NCBI RefSeq assembly: GCF_004795055.1
Contig: NZ_SSBJ01000015.1
Span: 106,810 to 170,809 of the forward strand
Origin: Streptomyces sp. A1136
Lineage (GTDB): Bacteria; Actinomycetota; Actinomycetes; Streptomycetales; Streptomycetaceae
DNA: 64,000 nt
Direction of reading: 5' to 3'
How positions within the stretch are numbered: position 1 is the stretch's first letter; each line of letters opens with the position of its first letter. Positions 49,291 through 57,597 of the stretch are shown piece by piece. The notes under the pieces are model-generated. The model was not told the DNA's origin. It ran no database searches and was given only the letters and a program-made list of their open reading frames with translations. The translations under genes were made by a program, and so were the position numbers.

Positions 49291-49815
49291 TTAGCGGTCG
49301 GCGCGGAGCAGCCGGATCAGGGCGGCGACCTCACCCACCGGCTCGTCGTCCAGCGTGAGGTCGAGCGTCGGGGAGCCGGCCGCCCGGGTCACCTGGCCTC
49401 GCAGCTCGCAGTTACGGAACCCGACCTCGCTCGTGCCGGGCTCGGCCAGTTCGCCGAGGGCGGGCCAGGGGGCGTCGTCGCACTCACAGTCCTCGTCGTG
49501 GTAGCAGGCGTTCCGGTCCTCGGCCCCGGCCTTGAGCCGCTCGTACTCGGCCTCCGTCAGGGCCCGGAAGGCGACGCGGGCCCGGTCCCCGAAGGACTCG
49601 GCGAGGATGTGTGCGGTGATCCCCGGGGCCGCCATCTGGCACCAGGAGTCGGGGCCTTCACCCCTCCACGTCTCGTGGATGCCGCCCCGGCCACCGTTGG
49701 CCTCGATCAGGTAGAGACATGCGACGTGCGCGGCGGCCTTCGCGGCCGACCGTGCGCTGTCGCGGGCCGCCCGGAAGGTGGTCGCCATGGCGTCGGATGT
49801 GGGGTTCTTGTTCAT
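49291..49815 (-). CDS. Protein of unknown function
   Basis: This 174-residue protein (MNKNPTSDAMATTFRAARDS) has a helical N-terminus and a Cys-rich, acidic segment CYHDEDCECDDAPWP. The C-terminus (LDLTLDDEPVGEVAALIRLL) has a strand-helix pattern. GAGGAACGGC precedes the ATG. No family recognised. Confidence 0.6.
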   Translation of the reverse strand: MNKNPTSDAMATTFRAARDSARSAAKAAAHVACLYLIEANGGRGGIHETWRGEGPDSWCQMAAPGITAHILAESFGDRARVAFRALTEAEYERLKAGAEDRNACYHDEDCECDDAPWPALGELAEPGTSEVGFRNCELRGQVTRAAGSPTLDLTLDDEPVGEVAALIRLLRADR

Positions 49816-49851
49816 GCCGTTCCTCGGTGGTGGTGTCGGGCCTGGGGGCGG

Positions 49852-50349
49852 CTACTTGGCGGCGGTCGGTCGCTTGCACGAGTCGTGCCGGTCGCAGTTG
49901 CAGCGCGCGCAGGCCGCGCACATCTGGTCGGCCTCCAGGCCGCAGGCGCCGCAGCCGCCGGACTCGTCCAGGTCCTCGTCGTCCAGGGCGAAGGACAGGT
50001 CGACCAGGGCCGCGCGGTCGAACTTGGTGCGCGGCTTGCACGTTCCGTCGCAGTACGCGCTCTCGCCGAGACCGACGTACAGGCTCTCGTGGCCCTCGCA
50101 GGCGTAGTCGATCTCGTCCTCGGCGGGCTTGACCTCGACGGTCAGGCCGTAGACCTCGATCAGGCCCACGCCCTCGATGTCGGCGCGCGAGCGGACCGCG
50201 CCGATCTCCGCGATCATGTCGCTGTCGTTGTCGACCTCCCGGCCCTGGGCACGGGCCACGCCGTAGACCAGGGTGCGCAGTTCGCCGCCGTCCTTCGCGG
50301 TGAACGTCTTCTCCGCGACGGAGCGGTGCTGGATGGTGACCTCGTACAT
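49852..50349 (-). CDS. Zinc-binding protein of unknown function
   Basis: This 165-residue protein (MYEVTIQHRSVAEKTFTAKD) has a strand-rich first half, VSYACEGHESLYVG-like Cys/His residues in the middle and a Cys-rich end: SGGCGACGLEADQMCAACAR then CNCDRHDSC. The ligands CGAC, CAAC, CNC and DRHDSC suggest two zinc sites. A GAGGAGATCGCC site is present. The function is unknown. Confidence 0.65.
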   Translation of the reverse strand: MYEVTIQHRSVAEKTFTAKDGGELRTLVYGVARAQGREVDNDSDMIAEIGAVRSRADIEGVGLIEVYGLTVEVKPAEDEIDYACEGHESLYVGLGESAYCDGTCKPRTKFDRAALVDLSFALDDEDLDESGGCGACGLEADQMCAACARCNCDRHDSCKRPTAAK

Positions 50350-50411
50350 GGCGATCTCCTCGTGTGCTGGGGAGGGGCAGGCCGGGCGGCCCGCCCCGGG
50401 GTGGGGCAGGG

Positions 50412-51281
50412 TCAGGCCGCGGGGGTGCCGTGGAAGGCGCGGAGCCACTGGTCGACCTCGCGGGCGCAGCGGGCGGCGTCGGCGGTGGCGTCTAGGCGGC
50501 CGGAGAAGTTCGCGCCGATCGTGGCGACGTAGTCGCCGTCCGCGCCATGCAGGTGCGCGGACCACGGCTCGCGGTGCTGGGAGGCCGGGCGGTCGGCCTG
50601 CTCGCCGGCGTACATCAGGACGTGCGGGTGGCCGTACGGGAACGTCGGGTCGTCGGGCGCGTCCGGGTCGACGGCCATGATCAGGTACGAGACGCCGCCC
50701 TCGCCGCCCGGGTAGGCGCGGCGGCCGAGCTTGGCCAGTTCGGCGATCAGCACGTCGCCCTCGGTCGGCTTGGCCGGGGCCAGTTCGTCGGCGATCTCCT
50801 GGGCGGCCGAGTTGATGGCCTCGGAGGTCACCGGGTCGTGCTTGCTCAGGAAGGCGAGGGTGACCGTCAGGTGCTCCAGGGCGGCCTGCCACTCGGGGTC
50901 GTCCGGGTTGGGGTCGGTGCGCACCCGGGCGCCGGCCTCGTTCGCGGCCTGGCGCATCTCGTCGATCCGGGCGCGGCCGATCGCTTCGGCGGCCCGCTCG
51001 CACGCGGTGCAGAGCACGGAAACCCGGGCCGCCTGTTCGGCGTTCAGCACGCGGTAGACCTGCTGGGCGCACACCGCCGTCCCGCTGTCCGGCCGGGCGA
51101 AGTGCGGGTCGAAGTCGTCGGGGCTGTGGACCAGGACGAGCCCGGCCCGGTCACCGAGCCGGACGATCTGAGCCTTGCGGTCGCTGGGCTCGGCCAGGCC
51201 GCCGAGGGCGAGCGCTGCGGCGGCCACGGGGGAGGCTGCGGCCAGGCGCTCCGCGTAGGTGCGGGCGGGGCTGTCGGTCAT
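50412..51281 (-). CDS. Protein of unknown function
   Basis: This 289-residue protein (MTDSPARTYAERLAAASPVA) starts with hydrophobic-alanine helices, has a VSVLCTACERAAEAIGRARI segment and a long C-terminal half with VSYLIMAVDPDAPDDPTFPY and EVDQWLRAFHG. No domain recognised. A class-2 leader and a GGAAGG site precede it, and a plus-strand gene diverges from it. Confidence 0.6.
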   Translation of the reverse strand: MTDSPARTYAERLAAASPVAAAALALGGLAEPSDRKAQIVRLGDRAGLVLVHSPDDFDPHFARPDSGTAVCAQQVYRVLNAEQAARVSVLCTACERAAEAIGRARIDEMRQAANEAGARVRTDPNPDDPEWQAALEHLTVTLAFLSKHDPVTSEAINSAAQEIADELAPAKPTEGDVLIAELAKLGRRAYPGGEGGVSYLIMAVDPDAPDDPTFPYGHPHVLMYAGEQADRPASQHREPWSAHLHGADGDYVATIGANFSGRLDATADAARCAREVDQWLRAFHGTPAA

Positions 51282-51305
51282 GTGGGGCCTTCCGGGTGGG
51301 GTGGT

Positions 51306-51372
51306 GAGTGGTTACACCTCCATTCTTTCCGTAATGACTTTAGCGAAACCAGATAACCGAAATGAATTTAGG
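51306..51372. promoter_or_regulatory. Class-2 early leader, copy 3, between divergent genes
   Basis: GAGTGGTTACACC, CATTCTTTCCGTAATG and AACCAGATAACCGAAATG blocks align with copies at 33331 and 49074. Here the block lies between the divergent genes starting at 51281 and 51427, so it may control both. Confidence 0.6.
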
Positions 51373-51426
51373 GAATCACTTGTCCGTATCAGGTTTGCCG
51401 AAACCGGCTTGTGGAACACTCGGGGC

Positions 51427-51705
51427 ATGAGCCGAACCGGACCGCGCAACACGTACGCCGACTACCAGCCCAGCGAGAAGATGCTGGCCGCGATCAAGGA
51501 GTGGGAGGACGTCGTCAAGCTCGAAGAGGAGAAGCGGCACGCCGCCCGCGCGGCCGTCGCCGAGGAGCTGCGTACGGCACAGGTGTCTCACGGCGCGCTG
51601 GCTCCGCACACGCCGTGGACCGAGGGGACCATCACCGGCATCGCCCGGGAGTACAAGGTCCCCGGGCTCCGCCAGCGCAAGACGACCGATGCGGACGAGG
51701 GCTGA
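51427..51705 (+). CDS. Small DNA-binding-like protein (plus strand)
   Basis: This 92-residue protein starts MSRTGPRNTYADYQPSEKML; I chose the ATG at 51427 because the longer frame upstream is the leader. It is helical (AIKEWEDVVKLEEEKRHAAR) and has APHTPWTEGTITGIAREYKV, a helix-turn-helix-like end. Being a plus-strand gene next to a class-2 leader suggests a regulator. It is not clearly related to the other two. Confidence 0.6.
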   Translation: MSRTGPRNTYADYQPSEKMLAAIKEWEDVVKLEEEKRHAARAAVAEELRTAQVSHGALAPHTPWTEGTITGIAREYKVPGLRQRKTTDADEG

Positions 51706-51898
51706 CCGGCCTGCTCAGCTCCGCCGAGCCGATCGGCCTGGCCGGCCTTCGCCTGGATCCGCGCGATCTTGACCTCCGCTCGGGCAACGACCGCGACGAC
51801 CGCGACGATGCAGCCGCCGAGCAGAACCCACACGACGCCGTTGTTCCAGCCATGACGTCACCTTCCGACCGTGCCGTTGGGCCGGGGAGCGCACAGGC

Positions 51899-51933
51899 CG
51901 AAGGCCGCCCATGATCGCCATGGGCGGCCTTCG
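51899..51933. terminator. Perfect 14-bp hairpin
   Basis: CGAAGGCCGCCCAT and ATGGGCGGCCTTCG (51899-51912, 51920-51933) form a hairpin between convergent genes ending at 51705 and 51969. It is likely a bidirectional terminator. Confidence 0.75.
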
Positions 51934-51968
51934 TCATTCCCGCCCCGACGGGGGAGCGGGGCGGGCGT

Positions 51969-52142
51969 CTACAGGTGGCGGAACAGGATGCCGCCGACGA
52001 TCACCAGGGTCATGATCCCGCCGACGACCCACTGGCCGAGCGGGATGTCGGTGAACCGGAACGGCTCGCGCTCCTCCACCTGGAGGGCGTTGGCGCGCGC
52101 GTGGCAGCAGCAGCACTGCGGGCCGTGCTGGATGTGGCTCAT
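51969..52142 (-). CDS. Small membrane protein with a CCCC motif
   Basis: This 57-residue protein starts MSHIQHGPQCCCCHARANAL and ends with one TM helix (WVVGGIMTLVIVGGILFRHL). I chose ATG 52142 for its AAGGGACAGG site. Four cysteines beside a histidine could bind metal or iron-sulfur. It opens the membrane module. The function is unknown. Confidence 0.6.
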   Translation of the reverse strand: MSHIQHGPQCCCCHARANALQVEEREPFRFTDIPLGQWVVGGIMTLVIVGGILFRHL

Positions 52143-52242
52143 CGCCTGTCCCTTCATTTCAGATCACCTCCCATCATGGCGGACCTTCCCGTCTCGCGGC
52201 TACACCCTGCGCAGGGTCGCAAACCGAGCGTGGTGTTCGATC

Positions 52243-53616
52243 TCAGTCGGCCGGGTCGTATTCGATCTTCCAGGCGTTCGGCTTCGTGGGGTCCTCCACC
52301 CACGTGTATCCCCTCTCCGACCCCTCTCCGGCCGCTCTCCGTTGCTCTCCGCTCGCGGAGATTTTCGCAGGTCGGGGCCGCTCTCCGGGGCTGGAGAGTG
52401 GCCCGGAGAGTGCCCCTGGGGTGCTCCCAGGGGAGGGCAGTGGCGGAAGCTCAGAGCGGTGCACTCCAGCCCGCCCGGCGACCCCCCTTGCACGGAACGT
52501 ACGGGAGGGGTCGTAGCCGGCCGAGATGAGGTGCTGCCTCAGCTCCTTGTCGGTGGCCCGGGAGAGGGCGGGGAGGGCCTTCCGCATGAGGGGCCGGAGG
52601 ACGCCGAGATGCACCCCGTTCTCGTCCCCGATCGCGGCGCGGAGGAGGGTCGTCAGCGGGTCCTCCTCGGGGGGCTCGGGGACCTCTTCTTCGTCGTCTT
52701 CGGGGGCGTCGCCGTCGGCCTCGTCGTCGCCCTCTTCCGGGCCCTCGGGGGAGGGCTCGGCGGGGGCGTTCTCGGACCGGCCGGCGAGGAAGCCGAGGAG
52801 GCCGCGCCGGGGCTCGGCGGGGGCGTCCTCCTTCGTCACCTCGGCGGCCTCCTCCATCTCCTTCTCGGTGAGGGCGGCCTTGCTCTTCGCGGTCGTCTTC
52901 TTGCCGCCCTCGCCCTTCTTTGCTCCGGCCTTCTTCGCGGGCTTGCTTACGGGAACCGTGATGTGGCCCATGCTCGCCATGACGACGGCGGCGAGCGCCA
53001 CGGCGAGGGTGATCCACGGCGCGGCCGGGAACTGGGTGCACGTCTTCGCCACGGCGTAGAGCGCGAATCCGGCGCCGGCGAGGCGGGCGCCGACGCTGCC
53101 GCGCTTGCCGATGCTGCCGGACAGCCAGCCGGTCAAGATGATCAGCAGGACGAGGATGCCGCGCCCGTACCAACAGAGCATCCGGCCCGTCTCGGCGAAG
53201 AACCGGCCGATGGCGTGGAACAGGCGGCCGAGGGCGCGCAGCAGCGGCGGGCCGCCGACGCGGCCGACCTCAACGGCGAGCGGGCCCAGCTCGGCCAGGG
53301 GCCGCGGGTCGCAGTAGGGGAGCAGGCTACGCAGCAGACCGGGGTACTCCCCTGCCTCCTCGTCGTCCTCCTGGTCCTCCTCGTCGTCCTCCTGGTCCTC
53401 GTCGTCGTCCTCCTGGTCCTCGTCGTCGGCCAGGCCCTGCTCGTCGTCTTCGTCGGCGGGCGGGTTCTCGAGCTGGTCGTCGTCCTGGTCATCGTCAGCG
53501 GCCGCGGTGAGCGGGGCGACGACGCCAGCGACGGGGACGGGCCACTCCCCCGGGTCCGGCACCTCGTCGGGGCAGAACTCCGGGTCGGGGACCGCGTGCA
53601 GGTGGGCGGGGCTCAT
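52243..53616 (-). CDS. Acidic membrane protein, plasmid transfer-like
   Basis: This 457-residue protein has an Asp/Glu-rich repeat region (residues about 40-90), a helical middle with three TM-like stretches (GILVLLIILTGWLSGSIG; GARLAGAGFALYAVAK; WITLAVALAAVVMASMGH), a Lys/Ala/Glu linker, and a helical domain EDPLTTLLRAAIGDENGVHL, MRKALPALSRATDKELRQHL. Proteins with this plan accompany transfer genes on Streptomyces plasmids, but I do not identify it firmly. Its C-terminus is encoded by repeated CTCTCCG units and includes a TTTTCGCAGGTC stretch like the class-1 tail. ATGA overlap with the upstream gene shows an operon. Confidence 0.6.
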   Translation of the reverse strand: MSPAHLHAVPDPEFCPDEVPDPGEWPVPVAGVVAPLTAAADDDQDDDQLENPPADEDDEQGLADDEDQEDDDEDQEDDEEDQEDDEEAGEYPGLLRSLLPYCDPRPLAELGPLAVEVGRVGGPPLLRALGRLFHAIGRFFAETGRMLCWYGRGILVLLIILTGWLSGSIGKRGSVGARLAGAGFALYAVAKTCTQFPAAPWITLAVALAAVVMASMGHITVPVSKPAKKAGAKKGEGGKKTTAKSKAALTEKEMEEAAEVTKEDAPAEPRRGLLGFLAGRSENAPAEPSPEGPEEGDDEADGDAPEDDEEEVPEPPEEDPLTTLLRAAIGDENGVHLGVLRPLMRKALPALSRATDKELRQHLISAGYDPSRTFRARGVAGRAGVHRSELPPLPSPGSTPGALSGPLSSPGERPRPAKISASGEQRRAAGEGSERGYTWVEDPTKPNAWKIEYDPAD

Positions 53617-54020
53617 GACGCGAACTGCTGGGCGGCTGCGGCGATCTTCTCGGCGAGGATGCCGAGGCCGCCGTCGGAGCTGGCGGCGATGTACCAGAAC
53701 GGGATGCCGAGCAGGCAGACGCCGCGACGGGTGAGCTTCTTCCAGGCGATGATCGCCAACATGGACAGGCCGATGGCGGGGTATGTCAGGCCAGGGATGA
53801 AGCTATTCACCAGCTCGACGCCGTCGTTCACCAGGCCGCGCACGAGGGTGAACGGCCAGCCACCGGCGGCGTAGGACGCTCCGGCGAAGACGGACAGGAA
53901 CAGGCACCATCCCCAGGGCAACGCCTTGGCCTCGCCCTCGCCCTTGGTGCCGAAGATGAGCACCACGGTGAGGACGACGGCCAGGCCGACGGGTCCGATG
54001 GTGCCGATCAGCGTGTTCAT
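53613..54020 (-). CDS. Small multi-TM protein, transfer module
   Basis: This 135-residue protein (MNTLIGTIGPVGLAVVLTVV) has four hydrophobic segments (3-23, 37-53, 80-95, 105-120) and a C-terminal amphipathic helix. It resembles small integral proteins of conjugation clusters, but no family is recognised. It is coupled to the next gene by ATGA. Confidence 0.6.
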   Translation of the reverse strand: MNTLIGTIGPVGLAVVLTVVLIFGTKGEGEAKALPWGWCLFLSVFAGASYAAGGWPFTLVRGLVNDGVELVNSFIPGLTYPAIGLSMLAIIAWKKLTRRGVCLLGIPFWYIAASSDGGLGILAEKIAAAAQQFAS

Positions 54021-54057
54021 GGTCGTGATCCGTTCCGGGTGTCGGGATGAGGGGAGG

Positions 54058-54924
54058 TCAGACCGGATTGCCGTACAGCAGGACGCCGACGACCATCGAG
54101 ACGAGGGGCATCCGGCCGAGGAGGGCAAAGGGCGGCAGCCAGTTCCGGGTGCGGTGGTCGATCATCCAGACGCCGATGGCGACGCCGTACCAGATGCAGA
54201 CGTAGAAGTCGGTCCACGAGCCGTACGTCTGGACCAGGTAGGCAGTCTCGGCGGTGAAGAACTGGGGGACGCCGAGGGAGAAGCCGACGCCGAGCGCGGT
54301 CGCGTTGTAGAGGCCGTGACGGGTGACGGGGCGCATCCCGTGCCATGCGTCGAGCAGCGACTTCGTCTCTTCCCTCTTGCCGCTACTGCGGTACTTCGGG
54401 CGGCTGTAGACCTTCTTGCCGTTGCCGAGCACGCTCCACTGGCGGCGGATCTTCGCGGGGACCTTGTCGCCGTCCTCACCTTCTCCGCCCTCTTCGCCGT
54501 CCTCTGCGCCTTCGGCGTCCTCGACGTCGTCAAGCTCGTCGTAGTCCTCGGGGACGTCGAGCTGCGTCTCGCAGTCCGCGCACCAGAACGCGACGAGCTC
54601 CCCCGTGGGCCGGGCGCGTACCGCGTGCGGGTTCGGGTGCTCACAGACCTTGACCGGCTCCGGCGCGGGCACGTGGTGAGGGATGCCGTTGATCCACTTC
54701 ACCGACGACCCGTCCGCAGCCGTTCGGTCGTCGCTGATGAGCGGCTTCGAGTCCCACCAGTCCGGGGCGCGGTCGCCGATCCGGAGAGTCTCGGGCTGGG
54801 CGGAGACCGTCGGCGCCGGCTCGGGCTCGGGCTCGGGCTGCTCCTGGTCGTCGTCGTGCTCGCCGTCAGCGTGGGCCACGGCGTCGTTGAGGCGCTGGAT
54901 CAGCGTGCGCGGACGGAGGTCCAC
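54058..54924 (-). CDS. Membrane protein with acidic N-terminal half
   Basis: This 288-residue protein starts with GTG at 54924. The N-terminal 170 residues are acidic and Pro-rich with VCEHPNPHAVRARPTGELVA and WCADCETQ, a possible zinc site. The C-terminal 120 residues hold three or four TM helices (LYNATALGVGFSLGVPQFFT, FYVCIWYGVAIGVWMI, LVSMVVGVLLYG). It is likely a membrane component of the transfer module; the function is unknown. Confidence 0.6.
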   Translation of the reverse strand: MDLRPRTLIQRLNDAVAHADGEHDDDQEQPEPEPEPAPTVSAQPETLRIGDRAPDWWDSKPLISDDRTAADGSSVKWINGIPHHVPAPEPVKVCEHPNPHAVRARPTGELVAFWCADCETQLDVPEDYDELDDVEDAEGAEDGEEGGEGEDGDKVPAKIRRQWSVLGNGKKVYSRPKYRSSGKREETKSLLDAWHGMRPVTRHGLYNATALGVGFSLGVPQFFTAETAYLVQTYGSWTDFYVCIWYGVAIGVWMIDHRTRNWLPPFALLGRMPLVSMVVGVLLYGNPV

Positions 54925-54928
54925 CGAG

Positions 54929-55108
54929 TCACTTCCTTCGATACTTCGGGAACAGGGCGGCGGCGCAGGCGCCGGGGTACTCCCCCGTCGCGCGGTAGCG
55001 GCGGGGCACGGAGGGCAGAGCGTGCACGATGTGGTCGGCCGGGACGATACGAATGGAATCGAACACCCATTCCCCTCCCGGGTCCGGACTTTGCGCCGGA
55101 CCTTCCAT
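54929..55108 (-). CDS. Short unknown protein
   Basis: This 59-residue frame starts MEGPAQSPDPGGEWVFDSIR and continues VPADHIVHALPSVPRRYRAT, ending FPKYRRK. Codon use looks coding, but the start lacks a clear ribosome-binding site. It may be a real gene or a remnant. Confidence 0.45.
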   Translation of the reverse strand: MEGPAQSPDPGGEWVFDSIRIVPADHIVHALPSVPRRYRATGEYPGACAAALFPKYRRK

Positions 55109-55122
55109 GGAGACGAGCGGGA

Positions 55123-55470
55123 TTACCGGACATTCGCGGCCCTGGAGACTGCGCGGGCCTCGTGCCGGATGCCGTCCAGTCGTGCGCTGACGTCGCGGTC
55201 GCCGTGCATGAGCCGCCCGGACTGTCCAGCCTTCGCGGACAAGAGGCTTGAGGCGGGCCTTCGTGTTCCGCTCCCCACCGCCCCGGCAGCCCACTGGTTC
55301 GCCTGGCGACCGTGAGCGGTCTTGATGCCGAGCAGGTCCGCGAGGCGGACCAGTGGAGTGCGGAGGCTGCGGGCCTGGGCGGCGGCCGGGGAGCCCGCGC
55401 CGGGCCGCCGCTGCCCCTGGATGTACCAGGCGGCAGCAGCGACCACGACGAGGAACAGAGCGAAGCTCAT
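55123..55470 (-). CDS. Single-TM protein, transfer module
   Basis: This 115-residue protein starts MSFALFLVVVAAAAWYIQGQ (one N-terminal TM anchor) and is basic afterwards (ARSLRTPLVRLADLLGIKTA, RLDGIRHEARAVSRAANVR). Its ATG overlaps the stop of the upstream gene (ATGA). The function is unknown. Confidence 0.6.
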   Translation of the reverse strand: MSFALFLVVVAAAAWYIQGQRRPGAGSPAAAQARSLRTPLVRLADLLGIKTAHGRQANQWAAGAVGSGTRRPASSLLSAKAGQSGRLMHGDRDVSARLDGIRHEARAVSRAANVR

Positions 55471-56633
55471 GAGACTTTCCGGGTCTTTCGGGTCGGGTCG
55501 ACGCGCTGCGCGGTGCGGCGCACGGTGTCGGCCAGGGCCGGCTTGTCGGGGTGGCCGGCCGCGAGGACCGCAGCGACGAGGGCGGCGTCCGTGACCTCCA
55601 CGTCGTCGCCGATCTCCTTGCGGCAGATCGCGGCGATCGCCGGGCGGCTGATCTCGGCGACCGGCGGGACGGGGACCTGCTGCTCGTCGTTGCTCTGCTC
55701 GTTTGTCGGAGGGACCGGAGGGACTGAACTTCCGGAGTTCGCGGGCGGGGTGACGGGCACGGCAGCCGCGGAGACGACCGGCGGCACGACCGGCGACTGG
55801 GTCGCCGGGGCGACGGGCGGGGCCGGGGCGACGGGCGGGGCCGGGGGAGCCACCGGTGGGATGACGGGCGCGGGTGCGGCCACAGGCGCAGGGGCAGGGT
55901 CCGGTGTGGGCTCGACGGCAGCCTGGGGGAGGCTCTGGCGTGCCGCCTCCGCGCGGCCCAGGATCGCCTCGGCGGCCTGGTACTCCGCTCCCCCGACCGC
56001 CCGCTGGTACGCGGCCCGCCGGTTGAGCCGACGGACCCGGCCGGCGAGCAGCGCGCGCCCGGCCAACTTCTGCTCCTGCTCGTCCACCCAGTGCGCGACG
56101 CCCGCGTCGAGCGGAACGGCGTACTCGCGCAGCAGCAGCCACCACGAGCCCTTCGCGACCAGGTCGACGCACGCGCCGAAGCCGCCCGCCCAGGGCTGGT
56201 TCAGCGTGTGGCCGTACGCGGCGACCGCACCCATGCTGAGCAGCAGGAAGAACCAGCCCGCGACCTTCGCCGGCCGGGCCCGGTCCGGGGCGGTCCGGTT
56301 CAGCCACTCGATGCCCAGGCAGTACATCCAGGCGATGGCGAACACCGAGCCCATGCCGTACGCGATGACCGCGGGGACGAGCGGGTCGAGGAGGCCGCCG
56401 AGGCTCGCGGTGCCGCCGATCACGGCGATGGCCGTGAAGCTGACCGCGATCCCGGTCACGCCGCGCAGGATCAGCTCATCCCACTCGCGCGGCGGGACCG
56501 GCTCCCAGCCGCGGTACGGCTCAAGGCGGGTGGACGGGATGCCGTCGATCTCGGTCGTCACCGACCGGTACAAACGGACCTTCCGGTACTTCACGCCTTC
56601 GATACGCGGCTGCTGCTCGGGGGCCTGATCCAT
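55467..56633 (-). CDS. Spd-like membrane protein
   Basis: This 388-residue protein starts MDQAPEQQPRIEGVKYRKVR. Residues about 55-150 hold three TM segments (GVTGIAVSFTAIAVIGGTA; VIAYGMGSVFAIAWMYCL; KVAGWFFLLLSMGAVAAYG). A helical charged middle and a long Pro/Ala linker follow. The last 55 residues (EISRPAIAAICRKEIGDDVE) form a small helical domain that might be a DNA- or protein-binding end. Size and plan resemble Spd-type spread proteins and DUF2637-type proteins of Streptomyces plasmids; this is inference. Confidence 0.55.
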   Translation of the reverse strand: MDQAPEQQPRIEGVKYRKVRLYRSVTTEIDGIPSTRLEPYRGWEPVPPREWDELILRGVTGIAVSFTAIAVIGGTASLGGLLDPLVPAVIAYGMGSVFAIAWMYCLGIEWLNRTAPDRARPAKVAGWFFLLLSMGAVAAYGHTLNQPWAGGFGACVDLVAKGSWWLLLREYAVPLDAGVAHWVDEQEQKLAGRALLAGRVRRLNRRAAYQRAVGGAEYQAAEAILGRAEAARQSLPQAAVEPTPDPAPAPVAAPAPVIPPVAPPAPPVAPAPPVAPATQSPVVPPVVSAAAVPVTPPANSGSSVPPVPPTNEQSNDEQQVPVPPVAEISRPAIAAICRKEIGDDVEVTDAALVAAVLAAGHPDKPALADTVRRTAQRVDPTRKTRKVS

Positions 56634-56714
56634 CGGTGCTGCCTCTCTCTGTAGACACGGGGATGGCCGACCCGCCCCAGGAGGAAGGGGGGCGGGCCGG
56701 CCGGTCATCCGCCG

Positions 56715-56915
56715 CTAGCCACCGAAGCGGCGGCGGTCCTGCTCCTCCCACGCCTGACCGGCGCGGGCGGCCCTGGTGACGTCCTTCGCTCGCCGCTGCC
56801 GAGCCTTGGCCTGCCGCTTCGCGGCGGCCTTGTCGGTCGCGGACTCGCGGCCCGCGTACCGGTCCGAGGCGAGCTGGCGGTCATTGCCGCCGGTGAGCCA
56901 ACCGAGGCCCTTCAT
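56715..56915 (-). CDS. Small basic protein
   Basis: This 66-residue protein (MKGLGWLTGGNDRQLASDRY) has a strongly basic helix (KAAAKRQAKARQRRAKDVTR). The ATG overlaps the upstream stop (ATGA). It could bind nucleic acid, but this is not shown. Confidence 0.6.
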   Translation of the reverse strand: MKGLGWLTGGNDRQLASDRYAGRESATDKAAAKRQAKARQRRAKDVTRAARAGQAWEEQDRRRFGG

Positions 56916-57049
56916 CGCGGCCCCCGCTCGGCACCAGCGGCCTGGGAACCGTTCTGGGCGGCGGTCGCGTTGGCCGACTTCACGGCCTGGGGGTCGCGCT
57001 GGGCGGCCCCGGCCTTGTAGGCGGCGGCTGCCTTCTGCTGCTCGGTCAT
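56912..57049 (-). CDS. Very small helical protein
   Basis: This 45-residue protein (MTEQQKAAAAYKAGAAQRDP) is alanine-rich and hydrophilic. Its ATG at 57049 overlaps the upstream stop (TGATG), and its stop overlaps the next start (ATGA), so it sits in a tightly coupled operon. The function is unknown. Confidence 0.6.
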   Translation of the reverse strand: MTEQQKAAAAYKAGAAQRDPQAVKSANATAAQNGSQAAGAERGPR

Positions 57050-57483
57050 CAGGCACCCACCTTCGAGGCGGGGCGGGCCGCGGGGACGGTCGGCTTCTGA
57101 GAGGGGTCGGGCTCGGTGCGCGGGCCGGGGATACCGGTGATGCGCGGGATCGCGCGGTCGTTCTCGCCGTCGGGCCAGTCGTGACCGCCCGTCAGGACGA
57201 CGTCCCGGACGAGGATCATGTACTCGCCGCGCGTGATGCCCTCGCGCAGCTCCGGCATGAGGGCCATCGCCGCCTTCGAGAGGGCCGGGGCGTCGCCCGC
57301 CAGGCGGCGGTCCACGAGGTTGTACGCCTCGGCGCCGACGCAGACCAGGAGGTTGGTGTTCTCCAGGACTTCGGTCGGGTTCACCGTGCGGAAGTGCTCG
57401 CCGACGGCGACGAGGACGGCCGCGGTGAACGCGTCGAGGCGGGGCGTGGCCTCTTCGGTGTTCAGATCAGTAGGGTTGGTCAC
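57049..57483 (-). CDS. Protein of unknown function heading the transfer operon
   Basis: This 144-residue protein starts with GTG at 57483 (AGGAG site). It is helical (RLDAFTAAVLVAVGEHFRTV, NTNLLVCVGAEAYNLVDRRL), with RGEYMILVRDVVLTGGHDWP near the middle. It is the first gene of the module and probably shares a regulated promoter region with the divergent regulator at 57681. No family is recognised. Confidence 0.6.
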   Translation of the reverse strand: MTNPTDLNTEEATPRLDAFTAAVLVAVGEHFRTVNPTEVLENTNLLVCVGAEAYNLVDRRLAGDAPALSKAAMALMPELREGITRGEYMILVRDVVLTGGHDWPDGENDRAIPRITGIPGPRTEPDPSQKPTVPAARPASKVGA

Positions 57484-57516
57484 AGCGTCAGCTCCTGGAT
57501 GGCAGGTGTCTGGCGC

Positions 57517-57555
57517 GGCCCCCGGTCGGCGTTGTCTAGGCCCCGACCGGGGGCC
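57517..57555. terminator. Perfect 13-bp hairpin in the divergent region
   Basis: GGCCCCCGGTCGG and CCGACCGGGGGCC (57517-57529, 57543-57555) lie 34 bases before the start at 57483. It may attenuate the leftward operon rather than end it. Confidence 0.55.
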
Positions 57556-57597
57556 GACTTGTACGTACGGGATCAGCGGGTACCGACCTCGTGATCC

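Noticed and set aside
51588..51833. Minus-strand frame with one TM-like segment (81 codons)
   Set aside because: It overlaps the end of the plus-strand gene at 51427-51705 and has no ribosome-binding site. The hydrophobic stretch is interesting, but support is too weak to list it as a gene.
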